Below are positions 26,468 through 34,170 of a DNA stretch of 64,000 nt, piece by piece. The translations under genes and the position numbers were made by a program. How positions within the stretch are numbered: position 1 is the first letter of the stretch; each line of letters opens with the position of its first letter. The DNA is from Corynebacterium minutissimum. GTDB taxonomy: Bacteria > Actinomycetota > Actinomycetes > Mycobacteriales > Mycobacteriaceae. The DNA lies in NCBI RefSeq assembly GCF_000805675.1, contig NZ_JSEF01000009.1:20236-84235 (forward strand), in the 5' to 3' direction. The notes under the pieces were generated by a model. The model did not search any database and was not told where the DNA came from. It was given only the letters and a program-made list of their open reading frames with translations.

Positions 26468-27754
26468 ATGACGACAGACCCCCGCCGCTTCATCCCCAAG
26501 ATGGATGTGATCCTCCAGTATCCGGCAGTGCAGGCAGCGCACGAGCGCGTGGCGCCGTACAGGGTTCGTGCGGTTATTGACGCTGTGCTTGACGACGTCC
26601 GCTCCGCCTCCCTCGCGCCCTCCCAGATTGAGGAGGAGCTGGCTGCGAGGCTAGAGGATGTACGGCCCTATTCTTTGAGTCCGGTCATTAATGCCACAGG
26701 CGTTATTGTTCACACGAACCTGGGCCGCGCCCCGTTGCCGCCCGCAGCGGTCGATGCACTCGTGGCGGCGGCGTCTTACACAGATGTCGAAATGGATCTG
26801 GACAGTGGGCTGCGCTCCAGAAACAGGGGCCGCGCAGCTACTGAGGCGGTACTGGCCGCGTGCCCTGGCGCGGAGGACGCGCTCGTGGTGAACAACGGTG
26901 CGTCCGCGTTGCTGTTGGCTACGGCGGCGCTGGCGCCCGGCAAGGAGGTCATTATCTCGCGCGGGGAGCTCATCGAGATCGGCGCGGGCTTCCGGCTTCC
27001 GGAGCTCATCGAATCCACGGCTACGCGGCTGCGCGAGGTGGGAGCGACGAACCGTACGCACCTGGCCGATTATGAGCGCGCCTTGGGGGAGAAGACGGGC
27101 GCGATTCTCAAAGTGCATCCTTCGAACTTTCTCATCAGCGGCTTTACCTCTTCGGTGTCTGTGGCGCAGTTGCGTCAACTGACGGACTTGCCGCTTATTG
27201 CGGATATCGGTTCGGGACTACTCACGCCGGATGAGGTGCTTCCCGACGAACCCTCCGCGAGCGAGGCCCTGCGCAATGGCGCCGACGTGGTGCTTTTCTC
27301 TGGGGACAAGCTGCTCGGAGGCCCGCAGGCAGGCGTGCTCGTAGGGACGAAGGAGGCCATTGCTGCCTGCAAGAAACACCCGCTGGCACGGGCGGTGCGT
27401 ATTGACAAGCTACGCCTCAATGCCTTGGAAGCGGCTATTTCTACCTCGACCAACGCGGTGCACGAGGCGCTGCATATTTCTGCCGAGCGCCAAAAGGAGC
27501 GCACTGCGAGGATTGCCGCCGCGGTCGGGGCAGACGTCGTCGAGCACGACGGGCGCGTGGGCGGCGGCGGTGCCCCGGAGGTGCCACTGCCCGGTTGGGC
27601 CGTGGCGTTGCCGGAAGACCTGGCGCGTCCGCTGCGTTTGGGGGCCACACCTGTGGTGGCACGCGTGAGCCAAGGGCACTGCCTTGTGGACGTGAGGTGC
27701 GTGCCAGAGAGCCAGGATGCGGAGCTCATTGCTGCGATTCAGGCGGTGATGTAG
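26468..27754 (+). CDS. selA: L-seryl-tRNA(Sec) selenium transferase
   Basis: A 428-residue PLP enzyme that converts seryl-tRNA(Sec) to selenocysteinyl-tRNA(Sec) with selenophosphate. It shows INATGVIVHTNLGRAPLP (about 80-97), GRAATEAVLAACPGAEDALVVNNGASALLL (about 120-150) and the PLP lysine site LFSGDKLLGGPQAG (about 275-288). An AGGAGG site precedes the ATG at 26468. Codon use and length match the family. The selB start follows with no gap, so both are translated from one message, probably together with tRNA-Sec processing from the same transcript. Confidence 0.96.
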   Translation: MTTDPRRFIPKMDVILQYPAVQAAHERVAPYRVRAVIDAVLDDVRSASLAPSQIEEELAARLEDVRPYSLSPVINATGVIVHTNLGRAPLPPAAVDALVAAASYTDVEMDLDSGLRSRNRGRAATEAVLAACPGAEDALVVNNGASALLLATAALAPGKEVIISRGELIEIGAGFRLPELIESTATRLREVGATNRTHLADYERALGEKTGAILKVHPSNFLISGFTSSVSVAQLRQLTDLPLIADIGSGLLTPDEVLPDEPSASEALRNGADVVLFSGDKLLGGPQAGVLVGTKEAIAACKKHPLARAVRIDKLRLNALEAAISTSTNAVHEALHISAERQKERTARIAAAVGADVVEHDGRVGGGGAPEVPLPGWAVALPEDLARPLRLGATPVVARVSQGHCLVDVRCVPESQDAELIAAIQAVM

Positions 27755-29521
27755 GTGTTTGTCGTTGCTACCGCGGGCCACGTGGATCACGGCAAGTCCA
27801 GCTTGGTGAAGACGCTGACCGGCATGGAGCCGGATCGGTGGGACGAGGAACAGCGTCGCGGGCTCACTATTGACTTAGGGTTCGTGTGGACCAGGCTGGA
27901 CTCCGGCGCGGACGTGGCCTTTGTGGATGTACCGGGCCACGAGAAATTCCTGGGCAACATGTTGGCCGGAGTGGGTCCGGCCCCCGTGGTGCTGTTCGTC
28001 GTCGCTGCCGACGAAGGCTGGCAGGCGCAGTCCACCGACCATCGCGATGCGCTGCGCGCGCTCGGCGTGCAGCATGGCATGGTGGCGCTGACCCGTGCCG
28101 ATAAGGCGGATAAGACGCGCCGAGCAGAGGTTGCAGCACAGGTCCGGGCAGAGCTGGCTGGCACACAGCTGGCTGATGCCCCCGTGATTGAGGTGTCGGC
28201 GAAGACGGGGGAGGGCGTCGATAAGCTGCGAGCGTCTTTAGATGCTCTCCTTGCTGGCATGCCAGCGCCGGAGAAGGATGCCCGGGTGCGGCTTTGGGTA
28301 GACCGTGCGTTTAGTGTCAAAGGCGCGGGCACCGTGGTGACGGGAACGCTGGCGGCGGGCACACTCGCGGTGGGCGATGAACTCATGCTGCGAGATCGAA
28401 AGGCCGCGGTCCGAGGACTGCAGAGTGAGAATGCTTCCGTGCCCTCGGTGGGGCCGGTCTCTCGCGTGGCGGTGAACCTCCGCGGGGTAGATGCGGACGA
28501 GATTCATCGCGGTGATGCGCTGCTCAGTCCTGGTGCATGGCGCGTACTTGAGTCGGTGGATGTGCGGCGCACGTTTGGTACTGATATGGCTGAGCTGCCT
28601 CGAAACCTTGTGGTCCACACTGGCACTGCTGGAGTAGGCGCGCGGCTGCGGCCTTTAGGCGGCGAGTTCGCGCGGTTGACTCTTGATACTCCGTTACCGT
28701 TGACTCTGCTCGATAGATTTGTCGTGCGTAGCCCCGGTGGGCGGCACGTGGTGGCCGGAGTAGAGGTCGTGGATGTGCACCCAGCTCCGCTTACTCGGCG
28801 CGGAGACGCAAAGAAGCGAGCAGAGCAGCTGGCAAAGGTGATGCCTCAGGACCCGGCCGATTGGCTAAAGCGTAGCGGCTACGACCGCGTGGACAACCTC
28901 ATCCGCGATGGGTTTTCCATATCGGAGCAGCCAGCAGGAATCATTGAGTTTCGGGATTGGTGGATCTCCGCTGGCCAGGTTTCCCTCTGGAAGCAGGAGT
29001 TGCTGCGCGCGGTGACGGAGCATTCAGAGGCCAACCCGCTTGCGCCGGGGCTGCCGCGGCCAGCTGCCATGGATTCCTTGCAGCTCACTGAACCCGCACT
29101 TCTGGGACTAGCGGTGGCAGCGGCCAAGGTCGAATCGGTCGACGGCGTGCTCCGCCTGCCAGGTCAGAGTGTGGATTTGGGGTCAGCAGAAAAAGGCGTG
29201 GCCGAGCTCGAGCGCCGCTTGCGCGATGAGCCTTTTGCAGCACCGGAAGCTGAAGACCTTAAGGACCTAGGTCTGGGTGCCAAAGAGCTTGCCGCAGCCG
29301 AGCGCGCCGGGCGTTTGCTCCGACTGTACGGGGGAGTGGTGTTGCTGCCCTCCGCGCCCCGTGAAGCACAGGCTGTGGTTGCCAAGCTGGAGCAGCCTTT
29401 TACGCTTTCGGCTGCGCGCAAAGCGTTGGGGACGACGCGCCGGGTTGCTATCCCGCTGCTAGAGCACCTTGATTCGATTGGGGTGACTCGCTTGGTAGAC
29501 GGGCAGCGGACGGTGCGCTAG
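27755..29521 (+). CDS. selB: Selenocysteine-specific elongation factor SelB
   Basis: A 588-residue GTPase that delivers Sec-tRNA to the ribosome at UGA codons marked by a SECIS. The GTPase domain (about 1-170) has AGHVDHGKSSLVKTLTG, DVPGHEKFLGNMLAG and the TRADKADK site in place of NKXD. Beta-barrel domains II and III cover about 170-340. The C-terminal winged-helix repeats (about 370-585), with the last around TLSAARKALGTTRRVAIPLLEHLDSIGVTR, bind the SECIS hairpin. The GTG start immediately follows the selA stop. Together with selD, selC and selA it completes the decoding set. Confidence 0.96.
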   Translation: MFVVATAGHVDHGKSSLVKTLTGMEPDRWDEEQRRGLTIDLGFVWTRLDSGADVAFVDVPGHEKFLGNMLAGVGPAPVVLFVVAADEGWQAQSTDHRDALRALGVQHGMVALTRADKADKTRRAEVAAQVRAELAGTQLADAPVIEVSAKTGEGVDKLRASLDALLAGMPAPEKDARVRLWVDRAFSVKGAGTVVTGTLAAGTLAVGDELMLRDRKAAVRGLQSENASVPSVGPVSRVAVNLRGVDADEIHRGDALLSPGAWRVLESVDVRRTFGTDMAELPRNLVVHTGTAGVGARLRPLGGEFARLTLDTPLPLTLLDRFVVRSPGGRHVVAGVEVVDVHPAPLTRRGDAKKRAEQLAKVMPQDPADWLKRSGYDRVDNLIRDGFSISEQPAGIIEFRDWWISAGQVSLWKQELLRAVTEHSEANPLAPGLPRPAAMDSLQLTEPALLGLAVAAAKVESVDGVLRLPGQSVDLGSAEKGVAELERRLRDEPFAAPEAEDLKDLGLGAKELAAAERAGRLLRLYGGVVLLPSAPREAQAVVAKLEQPFTLSAARKALGTTRRVAIPLLEHLDSIGVTRLVDGQRTVR

Positions 29522-29602
29522 GTGCTGGTGGGCGGCTGCTTAGCAGTAGAGCGCGGTGCCTGGCGTGATGGCTGGGGAGCACTGGCTCGGTACTAGGAGC
29601 AA

Positions 29603-29699
29603 AGGAACCAAAGTAGGGGAACCATTTGTGGGGTGGTTTCGGAGAAGCCCAGGTCGAAGCGTAAGGATAAGTGCATAAGGTACTAGTTAAAAGGTGCCT
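29603..29699 (+). repeat. Left copy of a ~97-bp direct repeat flanking the higBA module
   Basis: The stretch from AGGAACCAAAGTAGGGG to AAAAGGTGCCT recurs at 30773-30870 in the same orientation with roughly 8 differences by eye, including one 1-nt indel. The copies are 1.17 kb apart and enclose the toxin-antitoxin pair and a small basic protein gene. It does not look like an IS end (no inverted repeats noticed). It may be a member of an interspersed family. Confidence 0.8.
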
Positions 29700-29773
29700 A
29701 TGGTCTCTCATTGCAATGAGAGGATGCCTTCAAAGTTAAGAGAGCACTCTAGGCATGAGCGTCTGGCAACTTA

Positions 29774-29815
29774 ACGGATATCGTTATTGACGGATTCCGT
29801 TATGTTTTGTAGATT
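29774..29815 (+). promoter_or_regulatory. higBA promoter with two overlapping dyad operators
   Basis: The -35 box TTGACG (29787-29792) and -10 box TAGATT (29810-29815) are 17 nt apart, ending 6 nt before the higB start, so the message may be almost leaderless. Two similar near-palindromes ACGGATATCGT (29774-29784) and ACGGATTCCGT (29790-29800) overlap the -35 region, the expected site for autorepression by HigA. Confidence 0.65.
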
Positions 29816-29821
29816 GAGTAC

Positions 29822-30103
29822 ATGATTCAGTCGTTTGCTAACCGAGACACCGAGCTTGTCTGGTTGCGCCAAGCGTCACCCCGGATCGATTCAAGAATTC
29901 ACAAGACTGCAAATAGAAAACTTCATCAGCTTGATGCAGCAGTTTCCCTGCAATCGCTGCGTGTTCCGCCGGGGAACCGATTGGAAGCTTTGAAAGGTGA
30001 TCGAAAGGGGATGTACAGCATTCGAGTCAATCAACAATGGAGGATTACTTTTCGCTGGACCGAAGCGGGCCCGGCGGATGTGGCAATAGAGGATTATCAC
30101 TAA
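29822..30103 (+). CDS. higB: HigB-type toxin (RelE superfamily mRNA interferase)
   Basis: A 93-residue protein of the HigB/plasmid-maintenance killer family. It shows the family pattern RIHKTANRKLHQLDAA near 27-42, PPGNRLEALKGDRKGMYSIRVNQQWRITFRW (about 49-80) and the terminal VAIEDYH. The residues of SIRVNQQWRI and the C-terminal Asp-Tyr-His are the expected ribosome-dependent RNase surface. The order toxin before antitoxin is typical of higBA. Its A+T-richer composition differs from the flanking chromosomal genes, suggesting transfer. Confidence 0.9.
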   Translation: MIQSFANRDTELVWLRQASPRIDSRIHKTANRKLHQLDAAVSLQSLRVPPGNRLEALKGDRKGMYSIRVNQQWRITFRWTEAGPADVAIEDYH

Positions 30104-30111
30104 GGAACGGC

Positions 30112-30411
30112 ATGAGTACCAAGTTGTATCCACCTATTCATCCTGGAGAAGTACTCAACGAAGACTTCATTAAGGCATTTGGGATTACCCAGCATAAGTT
30201 AGCTATGGCCATTGGAGTCCCTCCGCGCAGGATTAACGAGATCGTCCACGGCAAGCGCGGAATTACAGCAGACACTGCGCTGCGTTTAGGAAGGTATTTC
30301 GGGGTAGAACCGCAGTTCTGGGTGAACTTGCAAGGACGATACGAGCTCGAAATAGCAGAGGATTCAATCGCTGAAGAAGTCAGCAGTATTAAGCCGCTCG
30401 AAGTGGCCTGA
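30112..30411 (+). CDS. higA: HigA-type antitoxin (XRE-family)
   Basis: A 99-residue HTH protein that neutralises HigB and represses the operon. It begins YPPIHPGEVLNEDFIKAFGITQHKLAMAIGV (about 5-37), the VapI/HigA-type helix-turn-helix, and continues with PPRRINEIVHGKRGITADTALRLGRYFGVEPQFWVNLQ, the family signature. The ATG at 30112 follows the toxin stop by 8 nt with AAGGA upstream. The upstream extension of the frame overlaps the toxin gene and is rejected. Two dyads upstream of higB are likely HigA sites. Confidence 0.92.
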   Translation: MSTKLYPPIHPGEVLNEDFIKAFGITQHKLAMAIGVPPRRINEIVHGKRGITADTALRLGRYFGVEPQFWVNLQGRYELEIAEDSIAEEVSSIKPLEVA

Positions 30412-30420
30412 GTGCAAGAT

Positions 30421-30675
30421 TCAGTAACGCGAACGGTTCGACTGCACGCGGCCGCCGGAGTGTGAGTGAACGGAACGTCGGCTGCCGACATCGGGGTCGT
30501 CGCTTCCCCAGGAATCTTCAGCCCATATTGCAAAATCACGATCGGCGTATCGCTTCTGGCGAGTGGCCATATGCTCCATCCGACGATTGTAGCGACGCTT
30601 TGAGGTTTCAATGCGCTCGGACTCGGTTTGTGTTGAAGGCTGACTGTTACGGTTGTTGCGCTTCTTGTTGGCCAT
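30421..30675 (-). CDS. Small basic hypothetical protein convergent with higA
   Basis: An 84-residue protein, rich in Arg, Asn and Ser (start MANKKRNNRNSQPSTQ), with an ERIETSKRRYNRRMEHMATRQKRYADRDF helical middle and a polar, Arg-rich end. I do not recognise a family. The ATG at 30675 has AGGAG 9-10 nt upstream, the best ribosome-binding site in this interval, which supports a real gene. It ends 9 nt from the higA stop and is inside the direct-repeat bracket. It could be a nucleic-acid-binding accessory protein, but that is only composition. Confidence 0.6.
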   Translation of the reverse strand: MANKKRNNRNSQPSTQTESERIETSKRRYNRRMEHMATRQKRYADRDFAIWAEDSWGSDDPDVGSRRSVHSHSGGRVQSNRSRY

Positions 30676-30772
30676 TGTGTGACTCCTGAACGCTAGAGTG
30701 ACTGCATGTATGTGATGGGTAACTCTACATTTGCTAGCGGGATATTGTCTTGAACTCGAGATGGACAGGCAG

Positions 30773-30870
30773 AGGAACCAAAGTAGGGGAACCATTTGTG
30801 GGGCGGTTTTGGAGAAAGCCCAGGTCGAAGCGTAAGGAGAAGTGCATAAAGTACTTGTTAAAAGGTGCTT
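30773..30870 (+). repeat. Right copy of the ~97-bp direct repeat flanking the higBA module
   Basis: Second copy of the repeat found at 29603-29699, same orientation. Differences by eye include GGGTGG to GGGCGG, GGATAAG to GGAGAAG, and TACTAG to TACTTG. It lies about 100 nt upstream of the 84-residue gene's start and about 50 nt beyond the 3' end of the next leftward gene. Confidence 0.8.
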
Positions 30871-30923
30871 TTGCCCCCTTGGTGGTAGGCGAGCGGTGGC
30901 GGGGAAGCTGTGGCAGGAGGGCG

Positions 30924-31742
30924 CTAAGCGTTCGGGGAGATGAAGGTGCGCGGGCCGGTGGGAAGCGGGGATGCGAGAGGGTCAGCCGGGACGGTGACCT
31001 CCCAGTCGGCGGTGAGGTCGAGAACAGGCGGAATGGCGGGGTGATCCGGCGAAAGCGGCAGCGGGGGAAGCGCGGGGGAAAAGAGCGCGCTGGTATCGAG
31101 GGGCAGGTCGACGGCCAAGCGGCCGGAAGCGGCATAAGCGCGGGCGGCGAGAGTTACGCCGGAAGAGGCGGCAGCCTCGAAGGCAGCGGCGAGGGCGGGG
31201 GAGTCGCTTAGAGATGTGCACGGGCCAAGGACGAGATCGCCGTGGGTAGCGAGCACTGTGTCGTCGAGGACGACGAGGGAAACAATGAGCTGTTGGGTGC
31301 CCATCTCGCGGAGTTGATGGGCGGTGAGCTGGCCGGCGGAGACGTCGATAAGCGCGCCGTGCCCGCCGGTGACCAAGGCGGTGCCTTCCGGCTGGTTGTT
31401 TGCGGGAATCATCCAGGGATCAAGGCCGAGGGCGACTGCCACGTCGACAGCACCGTCGATAATCTCGACCGTCGCATGCGTCGACGGCGTCAGGCCGGTC
31501 GAACGCAGACGAGCAAGTGAGGGATACTCCGCGGACTCCTCGCCATCGAGTGCTCCCAAGAAGCCAAAAGGCGAGCGGATGCGCCAGCCGCGGGTGGCGG
31601 GGTCGGGGATGAGGGAGACGTCGACAAGCACAGGCTCCGATGCCAACCCCGGGATGCTCAACGCGGTGCTGAGACTGACGTGGTCGAGGACCGCCACGTG
31701 CTCAACACCGAAGTAAGAGGGGGCCAGCGGGTACAGCGCCAT
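30924..31742 (-). CDS. Hypothetical protein, family not recognised
   Basis: A 272-residue soluble protein rich in Ala, Leu, Pro and Ser. The N-terminal half has ordered strand-like segments (YFGVEHVAVLDHVSLSTAL, EPVLVDVSLIP, RIRSPFGFLGAL, VDVAVALGLDPWMIPAN), while the C-terminal fifth is Pro-rich (ALPPLPLSPDHPAIPPVL). There is no signal peptide or membrane helix. It diverges from the zupT gene with 125 nt between starts. The repeated mention of a left-hand substrate-like ordering gives no clue to function. Codon use is typical of the host, so I regard it as a lineage-specific core gene. Confidence 0.7.
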   Translation of the reverse strand: MALYPLAPSYFGVEHVAVLDHVSLSTALSIPGLASEPVLVDVSLIPDPATRGWRIRSPFGFLGALDGEESAEYPSLARLRSTGLTPSTHATVEIIDGAVDVAVALGLDPWMIPANNQPEGTALVTGGHGALIDVSAGQLTAHQLREMGTQQLIVSLVVLDDTVLATHGDLVLGPCTSLSDSPALAAAFEAAASSGVTLAARAYAASGRLAVDLPLDTSALFSPALPPLPLSPDHPAIPPVLDLTADWEVTVPADPLASPLPTGPRTFISPNA

Positions 31743-31867
31743 GGTTGTGCGAAGTCACCTCGTGTTGTTGGGGGGAAGGGTGGACTTTATCAATCTTACG
31801 CAGAGGGGGAATCATCTCTGTGGCGACGTCCACGGACGACGACTCAAAAGCGCTATAGTTTCCCACT

Positions 31868-32665
31868 ATGGATCTAGCCACCGTCGCTTTCGCATTTGGC
31901 CTCGTGCTCTTTTCTGGCTTGTCGACGTCCATCGGGGGCGCGTTGGCCGTCGGAAAGCGCGAGCCAGGCCCGGGGTTTATGGCCACTGCCCTGGGCCTGT
32001 CTGCGGGAGTGATGCTCTACGTGTCCTTTATGGAGATTCTCCCGGAAGGCATCGCCAAGCTGGGGGAGGCCTCCGGAACCGAAAAAACTGCCACCTGGCT
32101 GGGGGTCATCGCGTTCTTTGTCGGTATTGCCGTCATCGCCATCATTGACCGTGCCGTGCCGGAGGAAATCAACCCGCACGAGCCGGCGACGACGGAGGAA
32201 GAAGCACGCCGCAGGAGACTCATGAAGACAGGTGTCTTCACCGCCTTTGCCCTGGCGCTGCACAACTTCCCCGAGGGTTTTGCTACGTTCCTCTCCGGCT
32301 TGGAGGCCCCTGAAATTGCGATTCCGATCGCCGTGGCCATTGCCATTCACAATATTCCGGAAGGCATTGCCGTGGCGGTGCCTCTGCGCGCGGCGACGGG
32401 CTCGCGGAAGAAAGCCTTCTGGTGGGCCACCATTTCAGGTCTCGCGGAGCCTGTCGGTGCGCTCATCGGCTTTGCTATTCTTATGCCCTTTATTGGGCCG
32501 GCGACGATGGGCTTTAGCTTCGCCGCCATCGCCGGCATCATGGTCTTCATCTCTCTCGATGAGCTTCTGCCCACCGCGGAGGAGACCGGCAAGCATCACT
32601 TCGCCATTTACGGGCTCATCGCCGGCATGGCCATCATGGCGGTATCGCTGATGTTGTTTATGTAG
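31868..32665 (+). CDS. zupT: Zinc transporter ZupT (ZIP family)
   Basis: A 265-residue inner-membrane importer of zinc and other divalent metals (E. coli ZupT is 257). Eight membrane helices are visible. The metal-binding motifs are HNFPEGFATFLSGL (TM4, about 130-143) and HNIPEGIAVAVPLRAATGSRKKAF (TM5, about 162-185), with His/Glu/Pro in the canonical positions. The N-terminal helix GLSTSIGGALAVGKREPGPGF and the EEINPHEPATTEEEARRRRLM cytosolic loop follow the bacterial ZupT plan. It ends 3 nt from the convergent DUF808 gene. Confidence 0.95.
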   Translation: MDLATVAFAFGLVLFSGLSTSIGGALAVGKREPGPGFMATALGLSAGVMLYVSFMEILPEGIAKLGEASGTEKTATWLGVIAFFVGIAVIAIIDRAVPEEINPHEPATTEEEARRRRLMKTGVFTAFALALHNFPEGFATFLSGLEAPEIAIPIAVAIAIHNIPEGIAVAVPLRAATGSRKKAFWWATISGLAEPVGALIGFAILMPFIGPATMGFSFAAIAGIMVFISLDELLPTAEETGKHHFAIYGLIAGMAIMAVSLMLFM

Positions 32666-32668
32666 GCG

Positions 32669-33589
32669 CTACTTCACGCGCTCAGCGGTGGCCTTGACCG
32701 CCATGATGACGGTGGCCACGACTGTGCCCAGAATGAGGCCGAAGACCATGGACATGCCGGTATCCGCCAGCCAGGTCAGCGCGCCATTGCTGATGTTTTC
32801 GGTGACACCGTGGATGAAGCCATAGGGCTGCTCCGCACCGAACTCATGCAGACCCTTAATGACGATGTGGCCACCGACCCACAACATGGCGGCGGTACCG
32901 ATGACACCGATGATGTCGAGGACCACGGGCATACCTTTGACCAAGGCGGTGCCGAGAGCGGACTCGCCGTTGTTACGCTCAAGGAGGCCCATGCCGATGT
33001 CATCCATTTTCACCAGGACCGCGACCGCGCCATAAACGCCGAAAGTCAGGATGATGCCCACAATGATAAGGGACGCCAAGCGCATCCAGAAGGGCTGATC
33101 TATGACTTCGTTGAGCGAGATGACCATGATCTCCGCGGAGAGAATAAGGTCGGTCGTAATAGCGGAGCGCACCAGGGAATCCTCGGCGCTTGCGCCTTCT
33201 TCCCGGACGGGCTTCTTTTCTTCCTCGCCGCGGTGGAAGAGGACATGGATAATCTTTTCCGCGCCCTCGAAGCAAAGGTAGGTGCCGCCGCACATGAGAA
33301 TCGGGGTGAGGGCCCACGGAGCGATCCAAGAGAGGATTAGCGCGATGGGCAAAATGATGATGAGCTTGTTGATGAGCGAGCCCTTGGTGATGCGCCAAAT
33401 CATGGGCAGCTCGCGCTGCGGTTTCACACCATCAACGAACTGTGGGGTCACGGCTGCATCGTCGACGACCACACCGACGGACTTCATGGAGGTCTTGCCT
33501 GCCAGTGCCGCCACGTCATCAACGCTGGAGGCAGCGGAGCGGGCGATGAGGGCGATGTCGTCAAGCAGGGCGAACAGGCCACCGGCCAT
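32669..33589 (-). CDS. DUF808 family membrane protein (YedI-like)
   Basis: A 306-residue membrane protein of the DUF808/YedI family. Hallmarks are the N-terminal GLFALLDDIALIARSAASSVDDVAALAGKTS (about 3-33), VVDDAAVTPQFVDG, the KGSLINKLIIILPIALILSWIAPWALTPILMCGGTYLCFEGAEK membrane block and the GALTWLADTGMSMVFGLILG end, each typical of the family. About six to seven helices are expected. The function of DUF808 proteins is not known to me; they are sometimes called putative transporters. It is convergent with zupT. Confidence 0.9.
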   Translation of the reverse strand: MAGGLFALLDDIALIARSAASSVDDVAALAGKTSMKSVGVVVDDAAVTPQFVDGVKPQRELPMIWRITKGSLINKLIIILPIALILSWIAPWALTPILMCGGTYLCFEGAEKIIHVLFHRGEEEKKPVREEGASAEDSLVRSAITTDLILSAEIMVISLNEVIDQPFWMRLASLIIVGIILTFGVYGAVAVLVKMDDIGMGLLERNNGESALGTALVKGMPVVLDIIGVIGTAAMLWVGGHIVIKGLHEFGAEQPYGFIHGVTENISNGALTWLADTGMSMVFGLILGTVVATVIMAVKATAERVK

Positions 33590-33633
33590 GGTTTACATCC
33601 TTTTGAGGTAGGGAGAAAAGTGCTTTCCCTAGG

Positions 33634-34170
33634 TTACTCGGCCGGGACGAGTTCCACATTTTCAGCCCACGTGAGCTCCATGCCCAACGTGCGCAGCCAG
33701 TTCATGGCGTCATCGCCATAGCGCGTAATACCTTCGACGGCCGTGAGGGTACGTTCCATGGCGCGCTCGGCCTCTTCGGCGCTGATGAGTCCCGTGGAGG
33801 TGGCGGCGGCGAGCTCGTCGATATCGAGCACGTCGACCGGCTCGCCGGAAGTGGAGACCAGGTCAACATAAAGATCGCGCGTGGTCCACACGTCGCCGTC
33901 AATATCGATATCGGCGACATCAAAGTAGAAGTCCTGCTCCACTTCAACGCCTTCGCGGAAGTGGAAGATGCTGGCGCGCAGGCCGAGTTCCGGCAGGAGC
34001 CACGATTCGAGGTAGCCAAAGCGCGGGTGGTTGGCGCCGCGGGCCATGTAGAGGCCGAAGTCGGTGACGCGGTAGGTGTCTACCTCGCGCAAAAATCCTT
34101 TGGGGTCAACGTTAGTGTTGTCCGCCGTATTAAAGGTCTCCTGCTTGACTGGATGAAGATCAGTACTCAT
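33634..34170 (-). CDS. DUF402 domain-containing protein
   Basis: A 178-residue cytoplasmic protein with a DUF402 core (about 30-140): FGLYMARGANHPRFGYLESWLLPELGLRASIF, VEQDFYFDVADIDIDGDVWTTRDLYVDLVS and DVLDIDELAAATSTGLIS. In this family the conserved Tyr, Asp and Glu residues on the beta-barrel coordinate metal, and related nucleoside-diphosphatases (Ntdp/FomD) hydrolyse nucleoside diphosphates or intermediates. Here the reaction is unknown. The start ATG at 34170 shares one base with the stop of the upstream secreted-protein gene (TAATG), so the two are translationally coupled. Confidence 0.88.
   Translation of the reverse strand: MSTDLHPVKQETFNTADNTNVDPKGFLREVDTYRVTDFGLYMARGANHPRFGYLESWLLPELGLRASIFHFREGVEVEQDFYFDVADIDIDGDVWTTRDLYVDLVSTSGEPVDVLDIDELAAATSTGLISAEEAERAMERTLTAVEGITRYGDDAMNWLRTLGMELTWAENVELVPAE

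Larger units (their letters stand above)
29522..29821. other. Intergenic region between selB and higB
   Basis: No supported gene lies in these 300 nt. The stretch contains the left copy of a 97-bp direct repeat (29603-29699) and the higBA promoter/operator (29774-29815). An antisense open frame across it is the shadow of the repeat and of the selB end. Confidence 0.6.

Noticed and set aside
29603..30870. Insertion sequence carrying higBA
   Set aside because: No transposase, and the repeats are direct without inverted terminal repeats.
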